Positions 15,641 to 24,752 of a DNA stretch of 64,000 bases are shown here, in pieces (position 1 is the stretch's first letter; each line of letters starts with the position of its first letter). The DNA comes from JAQUQI01 sp041650035. GTDB taxonomy: Bacteria; Omnitrophota; Gorgyraeia; JABMRG01. The stretch covers positions 1 to 64,000 of the forward strand of contig JBAZLY010000003.1 in the NCBI GenBank assembly GCA_041650035.1, in the 5' to 3' direction. The position numbers were made by a program, and so were the translations under genes. The notes beneath the pieces were generated by a model, which searched no databases, was not told the DNA's origin, and saw only the letters and a program-made list of their open reading frames with translations.

Positions 15641-16948
15641 TTATAATACCGAACAGGCGTCGTGAAGACGCGCAATTACCCGTTTTTTACCAATAAGACA
15701 GATCACATCAAATATGCCTGGCGTGGCCGAGGCGCCCGTCAATGCCACACGCGCCGGATGTATTATCTCTGCAGGTTTTACTCCAAGCTCGCAGGATAAT
15801 CCCCTTATCACGGCCTCTACGGCCGAGGGACTAAAGTCATTAACAGCATCCAATCTCCGCGCCAGCAATTTCAGGCGTTCCAGCTGAACGGTCAAACTAA
15901 GATACTGTTCTTTCGCCTGCCGGTCAAAAATAACCTCATTCTCAAAAAGAAACCTGCTTTTTTCAATAAACTCGTCAATATTACAAAACCGTGTTTGGAA
16001 AGATTTTACAACACCTTCAAGCCATTGTCTATCATAATCTTGCCAGGTTACACCCCTTTGCTGAAGAAGCGCTTGAACAAAGTCCGTAAGTTCCGGTATC
16101 GGCCTCTCCCTGATATATTCTCCATTAAGCCAATTAAGTTTTTTGATGTTGAAAACAGCCCCGGTCTTGACGATAGACTTTAAGGAAAACAACTTTATTA
16201 TCTGCTCAACACTAAGTTTTTCCCTGTTATCTTTAGGCGACCAACCCATCAATGATATAAAATTTACTATTGCCTCCGGCATATAACCCTTTTGCCTGTA
16301 TTCCTGAATGGACGTGGCCCCGTGACGTTTTGACATTCGGGACTTGTCTTCGCCTAATATCAAAGGTATGTGGGCAAACTTCGGCGGCTTAATACCCAAT
16401 GCCTGGTAAACCAATATCTGTTTAGGGGTATTGGCGATATGGTCATCTCCTCTGATCACGTGGGTGATACCCATCGCGGCATCATCAACAACGCAGGCAA
16501 AATTATACGTCGGCGAGCCGTCGGATTTCATCAACACCAGATCATCAAGGGTATTGGAGTTTACCTCTATCCTGTCACGGACAATGTCATAGAAAACAAC
16601 GACATACTCCTTTGCTATCTTAAGCCTTATGGCCCGGCCTTTCTCTGTCTCCTCGTGATAGGCCTTATTTTCTGATACCAGCCTGTCTGCCGCTTCTTTA
16701 TATATATTATACCGTCTGCTTTGATAATAGATCTCCCCGTCCCAGGCCATGCCCAGCCATTTTAGACTTTGCAGTATCTCATCAAGAAACCTGTTGTCCG
16801 AGCGTTCCTTATCGGTATCCTCGATACGCAGGATAAATTCCCCGCTATGATTCCTGGCATACAGCCAATTAAAAAGCGCCGTTCGGGCACTGCCTATGTG
16901 CAAAAAACCTGTCGGAGACGGCGCAAAACGCACCTTTACATCACTCAT
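15641..16948 (-). CDS. gltX: Glutamyl-tRNA synthetase, compact form
   Basis: The 435-residue class I synthetase charges tRNA with glutamate. It has RFAPSPTGFLHIGSARTALFNWLYAR (HIGH motif as HIGS), ILRIEDTDKERS and SRMSKRHG (KMSKS equivalent). The discriminating catalytic segment SDGSPTYNFACVVDDAAMGITHVIRGDDH is intact. The insert that normally holds a Cys-rich zinc site after residue 95 is short: AYHEETEKGRAIRLK replaces the usual region with its cysteines, leaving the protein 30-50 residues below common lengths. It overlaps korC by four bases and is followed by tRNA-Gln. Whether it also charges tRNA-Gln, for later amidation, cannot be told. Confidence 0.95.
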   Translation of the reverse strand: MSDVKVRFAPSPTGFLHIGSARTALFNWLYARNHSGEFILRIEDTDKERSDNRFLDEILQSLKWLGMAWDGEIYYQSRRYNIYKEAADRLVSENKAYHEETEKGRAIRLKIAKEYVVVFYDIVRDRIEVNSNTLDDLVLMKSDGSPTYNFACVVDDAAMGITHVIRGDDHIANTPKQILVYQALGIKPPKFAHIPLILGEDKSRMSKRHGATSIQEYRQKGYMPEAIVNFISLMGWSPKDNREKLSVEQIIKLFSLKSIVKTGAVFNIKKLNWLNGEYIRERPIPELTDFVQALLQQRGVTWQDYDRQWLEGVVKSFQTRFCNIDEFIEKSRFLFENEVIFDRQAKEQYLSLTVQLERLKLLARRLDAVNDFSPSAVEAVIRGLSCELGVKPAEIIHPARVALTGASATPGIFDVICLIGKKRVIARLHDACSVL

Positions 16949-17496
16949 ACCAATGATGCCCCCTTGTCAAGAGCCCTGATATTCAAGTCTATAGCATCCT
17001 TGTTACCGGCAAAGGCTATCCTGATCCCCTTTACAATATCTTTCCGGCACATTATAGACCTCTTTTTGCTGTAGGCCCCCAATATTATCATATTTGCCGC
17101 GCGCGCATCACCCATTTGATGCGCGATCTCCGTAACAGGTATCCTTATGGTCTCAACGCCTTTTTTCTTTATGTCCTCATCTACCAATGAGCTGTTCAGC
17201 AATAACAGATTTTGGGCCTGCGGCTGTCTATTATGCGCTTTGAACATATTTATAAATTTACCAAGCGAGGGCTTGTTCATTATGATCGCGGCTGTGCAAT
17301 ATTCGATTATTGGCGAGGCTACCTCCTCATCGGATATGACTACCATGCAATGGGCGGTCCCTCCTCTTACTTCAGCGCCATAAGACGGCATCCACGTGAC
17401 ATTCAGACAACGGTTCATCGCGCTATAAGCAATGAGCTTACCTAATATCATCACGCCCTGTCCGCCAAACCCGGCGCATATAATCTGTTCTTTCAT
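16945..17496 (-). CDS. korC: 2-oxoacid:ferredoxin oxidoreductase, gamma subunit
   Basis: This 183-residue subunit of a CoA-dependent 2-oxoacid:ferredoxin oxidoreductase has CAGFGGQGVMILGKLIA, PSYGAEVRGGTAHCMVVIS and a MGDARAANMIILGAY segment, all typical of the gamma domain. The ATG at 17496 follows a GGATAGGG site and lies one base past the korB stop; the frame could be extended to 17520 but without a better site. With korA, korB and the ferredoxin it forms a four-part enzyme. The exact substrate, 2-oxoglutarate or a branched-chain 2-oxoacid, cannot be fixed from sequence. Confidence 0.9.
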   Translation of the reverse strand: MKEQIICAGFGGQGVMILGKLIAYSAMNRCLNVTWMPSYGAEVRGGTAHCMVVISDEEVASPIIEYCTAAIIMNKPSLGKFINMFKAHNRQPQAQNLLLLNSSLVDEDIKKKGVETIRIPVTEIAHQMGDARAANMIILGAYSKKRSIMCRKDIVKGIRIAFAGNKDAIDLNIRALDKGASLV

Positions 17497-17497
17497 G

Positions 17498-18241
17498 TCA
17501 AACCCTATCCTTATAAACACCTAAGGGATAATCCTTGGACATGCGCTCTTTGATCCATCTCACCGACGCCTCAACAGAACGGCCTGTGTAGGTTGGGCAC
17601 ATGGAAAGCACCTCAACCATCGAAAAACCTCTGCCCTTCAGCTGATTACCGAACGCTTTTTTTATAGCACGTTTGGTTTTTATGATATTTTGCGGGGACT
17701 CGACAGAGACCCTCTCCAGATAGACCACTCCGTCAAGAACGGCCAGCATCTCGAGCACCTTCAAGGGGTTACCGTCACAGGCGGCATTTCTGCCATTTTG
17801 TGTCGTAGCAGTCTTTTGTCCGATAAGAGTGGTGGGGGCCATCTGGCCGCCCGTCATAGCGTATACACCATTATTGACAAATATAACAGTAAGATTTTCC
17901 CCACGATTAGCGGCATGTATTGTTTCCGCTGTGCCTATAGCGGCGAGGTCTCCATCACCCTGATAGGTAAACACTATGTTATCAGGCATAGTCCTCTTTA
18001 TGGCTGTGGCCACGGCAAGGCATCTGCCATGGGCTGATTCTGTGGTATCAAAATTCCAATAATCATAGGCCAGCACAGCGCATCCTACCGGGGCAACGGC
18101 TACCACCTTTTCTCTTATGTCAAATTCATCTATCACCTCTGCAACGATCCTGTGCACTATCCCGTGCCCGCATCCCGCGCAATAATGGGTTGGGACATCG
18201 GTTAGACTTTTCGGCTTTGTTAATATCCTGCCTGATATCAT
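17498..18241 (-). CDS. korB: 2-oxoacid:ferredoxin oxidoreductase, beta subunit (thiamine diphosphate)
   Basis: The 247-residue subunit binds thiamine diphosphate. It contains HYCAGCGHGIVHRIVAEVIDE near the N-terminus, the cofactor motif YQGDGDLAAIGTAETIHAANRG and NNGVYAMTGGQMAPTTL. A late PTYTGRS segment is as in KorB and VorA. It oxidatively decarboxylates a 2-oxoacid to its acyl-CoA with electrons passing to ferredoxin. It lies 66 bp after korA and one base before korC. Confidence 0.92.
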   Translation of the reverse strand: MISGRILTKPKSLTDVPTHYCAGCGHGIVHRIVAEVIDEFDIREKVVAVAPVGCAVLAYDYWNFDTTESAHGRCLAVATAIKRTMPDNIVFTYQGDGDLAAIGTAETIHAANRGENLTVIFVNNGVYAMTGGQMAPTTLIGQKTATTQNGRNAACDGNPLKVLEMLAVLDGVVYLERVSVESPQNIIKTKRAIKKAFGNQLKGRGFSMVEVLSMCPTYTGRSVEASVRWIKERMSKDYPLGVYKDRV

Positions 18242-18307
18242 ATATTCAAACCCTTTTTCTAAAAAATACTAATCGCTGTCCTGCCGATGAACAGCCACGA
18301 AACACGC

Positions 18308-19381
18308 CTATCTATACAGGCGCGCTATCTCCTGCTCTATCTCGTTCTGTGAGGGGATGCCGCCTCCCATTCTTCCTAAAAAATGCACCCCGGATCTACC
18401 TTCGACGGCAAGCCTTACATCCTCGACCATTTGCCCGGCGCTCATTTCAATTACAAGGAAATTTTTAGCCTTCCTCGTCATTCTCTTTAAAGCCTGTTCG
18501 GGAAAAGGCCAAAGGGTTATAGGCCTTAATAGCCCTATCCGCCTGCCCTTTGCCCTTAATGACTTTACAGCGGCTTTTGCCACGCGGCTAACCGAACCAT
18601 AGGCGGCAACAATAAACTTCGCTCCGTCACAATAATAAGCCTCATACCTCGACTCCTTGTTCTTTATCTCCGCATAGACCTTTTGAAGCCTGATATTCAA
18701 ATCCTCCAGCGCCCCGGGTTTAAGCAAAAGGGATTTAATCGACTGTGCCGGCCTTGACCTTGCCCCTGTAAGCGCCCAGGGCTTTCGTATAAACCCCGAT
18801 GTCTTAGGTCTGTATCTGGATATCTCCACAGGCTCCATCATCTGTCCTAATACCCCATCCGTTAATATCATCGCCGGGACCCTGTATTTATCCGATAAGT
18901 CAAAAGCCGCCATGGTAAGCGCCATTGCCTCTTCAACCGATCCGGGCGCTAAAACTATCATATGATAATCGCCGTGACCTCCGCCCTTAGTGGCTTGAAA
19001 ATAATCCCCCTGGCTTGGCGCGATATTGCCAAGACCGGGGCCTCCGCGCATTACATTGACTATAACAGCCGGTAATCTGCAGGCGGCAAGATATGATATA
19101 CCCTCCTGTTTTAGGCTTATGCCGGGGCTCGACGATGACGTCATTGCGCGTTTGCCCGCTACGGATGCGCCAAATACCATATTAATAGCGGATATCTCGC
19201 TCTCTGATTGCAGGAATACCCTTCCCTTTTGCCTCATACGATAAGACATAAAAGCAGTAAGCTCATTCTGGGGTGTGATAGGGTAACCCGCGTAAAAATC
19301 GCAGCCGGCGCGGACAGCCCCCTCGCCTATAGCCTCATTTCCTGTCATAAGGTGTTTCTTTGCAGGCTTATTGTTTTTCAT
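18308..19381 (-). CDS. korA: 2-oxoacid:ferredoxin oxidoreductase, alpha subunit
   Basis: The 357-residue alpha subunit shows MTGNEAIGEGAVRAGCDFYAGYPITPQNELT, SESEISAINMVFGASVAGKRAMTSSSSPG and RGGPGLGNIAPSQGDYFQATKGGGHGDY. These form the pyrimidine-binding and interface regions of KorA and VorB. The ATG at 19381 was taken; it overlaps the ferredoxin gene by 14 bp, and an in-frame codon at 19420 would lengthen the overlap without added family similarity. It is followed by korB and korC. Confidence 0.93.
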   Translation of the reverse strand: MKNNKPAKKHLMTGNEAIGEGAVRAGCDFYAGYPITPQNELTAFMSYRMRQKGRVFLQSESEISAINMVFGASVAGKRAMTSSSSPGISLKQEGISYLAACRLPAVIVNVMRGGPGLGNIAPSQGDYFQATKGGGHGDYHMIVLAPGSVEEAMALTMAAFDLSDKYRVPAMILTDGVLGQMMEPVEISRYRPKTSGFIRKPWALTGARSRPAQSIKSLLLKPGALEDLNIRLQKVYAEIKNKESRYEAYYCDGAKFIVAAYGSVSRVAKAAVKSLRAKGRRIGLLRPITLWPFPEQALKRMTRKAKNFLVIEMSAGQMVEDVRLAVEGRSGVHFLGRMGGGIPSQNEIEQEIARLYR

Positions 19382-19607
19382 TTTGTTCTTCTTCAGGATT
19401 ATCATCGGGGTAGAATTCAATGGCGCAATCAGGACATACCATTACGCAAAAGGCGCACCCAGCGCATTTAGCGCCTTCCTTGAACAGGGCTGGTTTCACG
19501 CCCTGCTTATTGATCTTGTCTGAAAAAATAATAGAGCCCTGGGGACAATACATAAGGCAAAGCCCGCAGGCCTTGCATCTTTCGCTGTTGATCCTTATCT
19601 TACCCAT
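19368..19607 (-). CDS. korD: 2[4Fe-4S] ferredoxin subunit of the 2-oxoacid oxidoreductase
   Basis: This 79-residue protein carries two four-cysteine cluster motifs: CKACGLCLMYCPQG and CAGCAFCVMVCPD. It is most likely the electron-accepting delta subunit of the adjacent KorABC enzyme. It overlaps dxs by 13 bp and korA by 14 bp, giving tight translational coupling. The C-terminus is acidic (DDNPEEEQ). The symbol korD follows its position. Confidence 0.88.
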   Translation of the reverse strand: MGKIRINSERCKACGLCLMYCPQGSIIFSDKINKQGVKPALFKEGAKCAGCAFCVMVCPDCAIEFYPDDNPEEEQNEKQ

Positions 19608-21466
19608 CGTCTTATCTTTTCCGCTATACCCTCTGCCGAAAGGCCCATCCCCTCTAACAGCGATTGTCTTTTGTCATGAGTGATAAAATAATCCGGAACA
19701 CCCAATCTCCGGACATCAGCCGTGATATTATTATCACTTAATAATTCCAGAATAGCGCTGCCAGCGCCTGCCATAAGAGCGTTATCCTCCACAACCAATG
19801 CCCTGCCCGAGCGCTTTACAGACCTTAATATTGTATCACTGTCTAAGGGTTTTACAAACCTTAAATTCACCACACCGACGCTGATATCCTCTCTATCAAG
19901 TGTCCTTGCGGCATCCATAGACGGCAAGGTCATATCCCCCACCGCGAAAATGATCAAATCGTTTCCCGTCCGCATAACCTCGGCCTTCGCGTATTCGATG
20001 CCTTGAGCCGGGTTAATCCCATCGCCTTTGACAAGCAGGCCGCCTCTCGGGTACCTTATGGCGATAGGCCCTTTATAACCCACGGCATACTCGAGCATAA
20101 GCTCAAGCTCCGGTATATCCTTCGGCGCCATTAAAACAATATTCGGTATATGGCGCAGATAGGATATATCAAATACCCCATGATGGGTAGCGCCGTCTTC
20201 TCCTACGACCCCGGACCTGTCCAGACAAAATACAACATGTAAGTTCTGCAAGGCCACGTCATGTATAATCTGGTCATACGCCCTCTGCATGAATGTGGAG
20301 TATACCGCCACAACAGGTATCAACCCTTTTTTGGCAAGGCCTGCGGCAAAACCTACGGCATGACCTTCTGCCATGCCCACATTAAAAAACCTGCCTGGAA
20401 ACATCTTTTCAAACCTGTCAAGTCCTGTCCCCTCCGTCATAGCCGCCGTAATAGCGGTTATCCTGTTATCCCCTGATGCCAGCTCGACTAATTTGTCGCC
20501 GAAACCTCTGGTAAAACTGTCCCCGGACCGGGCAAGCGATGTCCCATCCTCGGTATCGAATGGAACTATACCATGATATTTCGCCGGTGAGCTTTCCGCT
20601 AATTTGAAACCTTTGCCTTTTTTGGTAATAACGTGTATCATCCTGGGCTCTTTAAGGGGCAGGACATTATTTATAACCTCCACCATGGCCTTGATATTAT
20701 GGCCATCCACGGGCCCGAAATACCTAATACCCATCTCTTCAAAGATCATGCCCGGAACAAGCAGGTTCTTCAACCCTTCCTCGAGCCTTTTAGCAGCGCC
20801 TGTCAACCGGAATCCCAGCCTGGGTACACGCCTAATAAGCCTTTCCACATCGCTTCTTATCCTGTTATACACGGGATTGGTTATAACGCGGTTTAAATAT
20901 CTGCTGAAGGCCCCAACACTCGGGGATATAGAAAACTCATTGTCGTTAAGGATAATCGCTATGTCTTTTTTCAGCTGTCCGGCATGGTTAAGCCCTTCAA
21001 ACGCCATTCCGCCGCCCAATGACCCGTCACCGATAACAGCAACTATCTTTTCTCCGGAAGACCTGATATCACGCGCGCAACATAAACCCAGGGCTGTTGA
21101 TATTGATGTAGAACCGTGGCCAACGGTAAACATGTCATAGTCGCTTTCGTCCGCGTTAGGAAAACCGCTTATGCCGCTTTTCTGCCTTAATGTATGGAAC
21201 TTTTCTTTCCTGCCGGTAATGATCTTATGCGCGTACGCCTGATGACCTACGTCAAACACGATCTTATCCCTTGGCGCGTTCAGACAATAATGCAAGGCCA
21301 ATATAAGGTCGACGGCGCCGAGGCTCGGGGCAAGATGTCCGCCTGTCTTCGAAACAGTATCTATCATAAAGGCCCTTATCTCACCCGCAAGCTGTGTCAA
21401 TTCATCCATACTTAGGGCCTTGAGATCTTTCGGATATTGTATTAAGTCAAGTATCGCCACGGTCAT
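19595..21466 (-). CDS. dxs: 1-deoxy-D-xylulose-5-phosphate synthase
   Basis: The 623-residue thiamine diphosphate enzyme joins pyruvate and glyceraldehyde 3-phosphate in the first step of the MEP isoprenoid pathway. It has DVGHQAYAHKIITGR, the cofactor motif GDGSLGGGMAFEGLNHAG with ILNDNEFSISPSVGA, and the second-domain VGMAEGHAVGFAAGLAKKGL. A C-terminal region carries VVEDNALMAGAGSAI. Length matches the family. It directly follows ispA, so the operon joins the start of the MEP pathway with prenyl-chain elongation. Confidence 0.97.
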   Translation of the reverse strand: MTVAILDLIQYPKDLKALSMDELTQLAGEIRAFMIDTVSKTGGHLAPSLGAVDLILALHYCLNAPRDKIVFDVGHQAYAHKIITGRKEKFHTLRQKSGISGFPNADESDYDMFTVGHGSTSISTALGLCCARDIRSSGEKIVAVIGDGSLGGGMAFEGLNHAGQLKKDIAIILNDNEFSISPSVGAFSRYLNRVITNPVYNRIRSDVERLIRRVPRLGFRLTGAAKRLEEGLKNLLVPGMIFEEMGIRYFGPVDGHNIKAMVEVINNVLPLKEPRMIHVITKKGKGFKLAESSPAKYHGIVPFDTEDGTSLARSGDSFTRGFGDKLVELASGDNRITAITAAMTEGTGLDRFEKMFPGRFFNVGMAEGHAVGFAAGLAKKGLIPVVAVYSTFMQRAYDQIIHDVALQNLHVVFCLDRSGVVGEDGATHHGVFDISYLRHIPNIVLMAPKDIPELELMLEYAVGYKGPIAIRYPRGGLLVKGDGINPAQGIEYAKAEVMRTGNDLIIFAVGDMTLPSMDAARTLDREDISVGVVNLRFVKPLDSDTILRSVKRSGRALVVEDNALMAGAGSAILELLSDNNITADVRRLGVPDYFITHDKRQSLLEGMGLSAEGIAEKIRRWVR

Positions 21467-22315
21467 TTATGCTTTTCTGTTAAGAATGAAATCTGCGATT
21501 TGGCAAAGGCGAAAGGACCTTTTGCCAAAACGCGATATTATATCCTTCGATCTCTTGGTCAATTCCTGCGCGTATTCAAAGGTGTCCCTTTTATCAGCGA
21601 GCGAGGCGCACGCCTCGTTATCAATAATATCATCTATTATCTGAAACACGAGCCCCGTGTATTCCCCGAATCTGAATAAAGCCTCGGCATCCTTTTTACT
21701 GCCGCCTGCCGCCACAGCACCGATCTTGCAAGAAGCTGCTATCAAGGCTCCCGTTTTATGCGCATTAATATAATCGAGGGCCGCCGGGTCTTTTAGCCCT
21801 GGCGCAATATCAGCGGCCTGGCCCGCTATCATGCCTGATACCCCGGCAGCATGAGAAAGCACCTTAACCAGCTCCATATTAACAGATTTATCTCTTAAGG
21901 CGCGTGAGAGCACATTAAACGCCTCTGTTAGCAAGGCATCGCCGGCAAGTACTGCCACGGCAACACCAAATTTTTTATGCACAGCAAAACGACCCCTGCG
22001 GAAATCATCATTATCCATACAAGGCAGGTCATCATGCACCAGGGAGTAAGCGTGTACCATCTCAACAGCACAGGCGGGTTTAAGCGCGCGTCCACATCTT
22101 AACCCCGATATTATCTCGGAGCACGCCAGACAAAGCAGGGGTCGTATCCTCTTGCCGCCCTTTAAGGCATACGCCATAGCCCGGCAGACCTGTTTATTCC
22201 CGCCGCGAGAAACGGGCATCATAAGGGCCAATTGCTTTTCGATCACCATTCTTTTTTTGTTGAAATATTTATTTATATCCATGCCCTGTTCAAGCGCCTG
22301 TTGCAAAAATAACAC
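21467..22315 (-). CDS. ispA: Polyprenyl (farnesyl/geranyl) diphosphate synthase
   Basis: The 282-residue trans-isoprenyl synthase has both aspartate-rich sites, DDLPCMDNDDFRRG and FQIIDDIIDNEA, and the chain KGGKRIRPLLCLACSE. It condenses isopentenyl diphosphate with allylic diphosphates; the cysteine and small residues before the first site suggest a short-chain product. The frame begins with GTG at 22315, immediately after xseB's stop with AAGGA upstream. An ATG at 22282 is an alternative start. Confidence 0.93.
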   Translation of the reverse strand: MLFLQQALEQGMDINKYFNKKRMVIEKQLALMMPVSRGGNKQVCRAMAYALKGGKRIRPLLCLACSEIISGLRCGRALKPACAVEMVHAYSLVHDDLPCMDNDDFRRGRFAVHKKFGVAVAVLAGDALLTEAFNVLSRALRDKSVNMELVKVLSHAAGVSGMIAGQAADIAPGLKDPAALDYINAHKTGALIAASCKIGAVAAGGSKKDAEALFRFGEYTGLVFQIIDDIIDNEACASLADKRDTFEYAQELTKRSKDIISRFGKRSFRLCQIADFILNRKA

Positions 22316-22621
22316 CTAAAACAAAAGTCCTTCCCCGCGGGGACGTCTTTTTTTGCCCGAGACCTTGGACCTCCGCGGCATAACCACTCCCTCCGGGGCC
22401 GGGATGTTAAAATCTTCGGCAGAAAACGCGCCGGATGGTTCCTTTACCAGTATCTCTATTTTCTTTTTTATCTCATTAAGCTTTTTTTCGCAAAAGGCCG
22501 CAAGCCTTATACCTTCTTCGTATTTTTTTATAGCTTCATCGAGATCGATGTGGCCCGCCTCCAGGTCGAGGGCAATCCTTTCGAGTCTATTAAGCATTTC
22601 GTCGAATTTTTGCTCCGCCAT
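22316..22621 (-). CDS. xseB: Exonuclease VII small subunit
   Basis: The 101-residue product begins with the typical XseB coiled region, KFDEMLNRLERIALDLEAGHIDLDEAIKKYEEGIRL. This is followed by FCEKKLNEIKKKIE and a basic tail rich in Arg and Lys that is longer than usual. Several copies assemble on XseA to make the single-strand-specific nuclease. ATG at 22621 was chosen since GGAG sits seven bases upstream; a GTG at 22633 overlaps that site. The gene lies 38 bp after xseA. Confidence 0.92.
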   Translation of the reverse strand: MAEQKFDEMLNRLERIALDLEAGHIDLDEAIKKYEEGIRLAAFCEKKLNEIKKKIEILVKEPSGAFSAEDFNIPAPEGVVMPRRSKVSGKKRRPRGEGLLF

Positions 22622-22659
22622 TTTTTTCTCCACAATTTTTGTCTTAAGCCCTGCCCTGT

Positions 22660-23874
22660 CTAAGACCCCTCCACCCGGCTGGTAACCTCTCCGGTGGAAA
22701 ATTTGGTTTTGATCAGCGCGCCGGCCTCTAGATCCGACGCGTCTTTAATTATACCGCCATCCGGTTCCCGCATCGTTATGCTGAAACCCCGGCCAAGAAC
22801 GGCATCGGGGCTTAAGGCGGCCAACCTGCACCTTACGGCTGATAACGCCTGCTGCTTGGTCGCAGTAAAAAAAACCAACCCCTGATACATGCGCTTAAGG
22901 GTTTCATCAAATCTCTGTTGATACTGCTCCGTGAAAAAGAGCGGCCGCCTAAAGGCATACCTGTTCTTAACACTATTTAAGCGATCTTGCATTATACGCG
23001 CGCGCGACATTACTGCCTGCCTGAACCTCTGCCTGAATTTTTCTATGCCTGAAATCATATCCTCTTTTTTACCAATCACAAGCTCTGCCGCGGCAGACGG
23101 TGTCGGAGCACGCAGGTCGGAGACAAAATCGGATATCGTATAATCAATCTCGTGGCCTACAGCGGATATTACGGGTATACCGGAGCTATAAATGGCCCTG
23201 GTAACCGATTCTTCGTTGAACGCCCAGAGGTCTTCAATGCTCCCTCCGCCCCGGGCCAGTATAATAACATCGACATTTTTCAACTTATTGAAATCTGTCA
23301 GTGCCTGCGTTATCTCATCTGCCGCGCCCGGGCCCTGAACCTTAACAGGAAAAATTATGATATGCATGTTATCATACCGCCTGTTTATAATGTTCAGTAT
23401 ATCTCTAATAGCCGCGCCTGTCGGTGACGTTATCACGCCTATGGCGCTTGCGAGCTTAGGTATAGGTTTCTTAACGGATCCGTCAAACAGGCCTTCATTG
23501 TAAAGCTTTTTTTTAAGCTGTTCATAAGCGGCCTGCAAAGCGCCTATACCCTTGGGCTCCGCCTTATCGATATAAAGCTGATATTGCCCGCGTTTACCAT
23601 AAACGCCTATCCTGCCCGAGCATATAAGGCTCATACCATTTTCTATCGCGAACTTCAGCCTAATAAGCTGGTGTTTAAATATCACACAACCGAGAACACT
23701 ATCCGAATCTTTTAAGCTTAAATAGCAGTGGCCTGACGAATGCAGAACAAGATTTGATACCTCTCCCTCAACCCATATATCCTTGAAAGAGCCTTCAAGT
23801 ATCAGGCTAATACATCTGGTAAGCTCGGTGATGGAGTAAATCTTATTTTTAGGGGTTAAACAAATGTCAGTCAT
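22660..23874 (-). CDS. xseA: Exonuclease VII large subunit
   Basis: The 404-residue protein opens with an OB-fold region (IYSITELTRCISLILEGSF, WVEGEVSNLVLHSSGHCYLSLKD) and continues with the nuclease core (IGVITSPTGAAIRDILNIINRR, ILARGGGSIEDLWAFNEE, VISAVGHEIDYTISDFVSDLRAPTPSAAAEL). It ends in a long coiled coil. A promoter-like pair, TTGAAG at 23945-23950 and TATAAT at 23921-23926 with an 18-bp spacer, would start transcription near 23914. The upstream ATG at 23919 would then not be transcribed, so ATG 23874 was chosen. Confidence 0.94.
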   Translation of the reverse strand: MTDICLTPKNKIYSITELTRCISLILEGSFKDIWVEGEVSNLVLHSSGHCYLSLKDSDSVLGCVIFKHQLIRLKFAIENGMSLICSGRIGVYGKRGQYQLYIDKAEPKGIGALQAAYEQLKKKLYNEGLFDGSVKKPIPKLASAIGVITSPTGAAIRDILNIINRRYDNMHIIIFPVKVQGPGAADEITQALTDFNKLKNVDVIILARGGGSIEDLWAFNEESVTRAIYSSGIPVISAVGHEIDYTISDFVSDLRAPTPSAAAELVIGKKEDMISGIEKFRQRFRQAVMSRARIMQDRLNSVKNRYAFRRPLFFTEQYQQRFDETLKRMYQGLVFFTATKQQALSAVRCRLAALSPDAVLGRGFSITMREPDGGIIKDASDLEAGALIKTKFSTGEVTSRVEGS

Positions 23875-23920
23875 GGTAAATACGCGCCCGATCTTTCCAT
23901 TGCCCATCGATAAGGCCATT

Positions 23921-23950
23921 ATTATACCAAATTCTTTTTAAACACTTCAA
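23921..23950 (-). promoter_or_regulatory. Candidate internal promoter before xseA
   Basis: TTGAAG and TATAAT are separated by 18 bp on the minus strand, between ymdB's stop and xseA. It would give the xse-isp-dxs-kor-gltX part of the long operon an internal start. Confidence 0.5.
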
Positions 23951-23966
23951 GATGGCTCTCTCCCGG

Positions 23967-24740
23967 TTAAAATACGAACCGCCTGATCAACAGGGCATGA
24001 CCTGTCTTAGGCTCTATTCCGACAATAGCGCCATGTATATGGACATCCCCTTCAGCCATTTCAAATTTAACGGGCATCTGCGTCGTAAACCTTTCTAATA
24101 TCTGTTCCTTTTTTCTGCCGATGACGGAATCCATTGGGCCTGTCATACCTATATCCGTAATATAGGCCGTATGTTTATATAGCAACCTTTCGTCCGCTGT
24201 CTGGATATGCGTATGCGTCCCGAAAACGCACGAGACCATACCGTCTAAAAACCAGCCCAAAGCGACCTTCTCGCTTGTCGCCTCGGCATGGACATCCACG
24301 AATATATTATCGGTTTCCTTCTTGAGCTCATCCACACAGGCCCATGCCTTCGCGAACGGGCAATCAACTGCCTGCATAAAAACGCGGCCGATCAAATTGA
24401 TAACCCCGATCTTTTCCCCATTACGCGCCTTAAATACGCCGTATCCGCAACCGGGGGCGGAGGCAGGATAATTTGCAGGCCGCAGCAGTCTTTTTTCCCC
24501 CGCGATATACTCCGCCGTCTCTTTCTTTTTCCATATATGATCGCCTGATGTCAGGACATCGATATTACAGTCAAATAATTCATCGGCAACGTTTTTGGTA
24601 ACACCGCTTCCACCAGCGGCATTTTCGGCATTGGCAATGGTAAAGTCTATCGCTTCCCGTTTTTGGATATTCCTTAATTCGCGATTAAGTATATTCCTGC
24701 CCGGGGCGCCTGTTATGTCTCCGATCATTAAAACATTCAT
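23967..24740 (-). CDS. ymdB: YmdB-family metallophosphoesterase
   Basis: The 257-residue protein fits the YmdB (TIGR00282) family of dimetal phosphodiesterases that act on 2',3'-cyclic nucleotides. Metal-site motifs are MIGDITGAPGRN, IANAENAAGGSGV, SGDHIWKKKE, VDVHAEATSEK and GTHTHIQTADER, with DIGMTGPMDSVIG later. It lies 12 bp after rny, the same pairing as in Bacillus, where YmdB affects RNase Y-linked RNA turnover. Length is normal for the family. Confidence 0.95.
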   Translation of the reverse strand: MNVLMIGDITGAPGRNILNRELRNIQKREAIDFTIANAENAAGGSGVTKNVADELFDCNIDVLTSGDHIWKKKETAEYIAGEKRLLRPANYPASAPGCGYGVFKARNGEKIGVINLIGRVFMQAVDCPFAKAWACVDELKKETDNIFVDVHAEATSEKVALGWFLDGMVSCVFGTHTHIQTADERLLYKHTAYITDIGMTGPMDSVIGRKKEQILERFTTQMPVKFEMAEGDVHIHGAIVGIEPKTGHALLIRRFVF

Positions 24741-24752
24741 ATGTTATACCGC

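Noticed and set aside
20604..21140. Plus-strand open frame opposite dxs
   Set aside because: Shadow of dxs with low-complexity Ser/Leu composition and no start signal.
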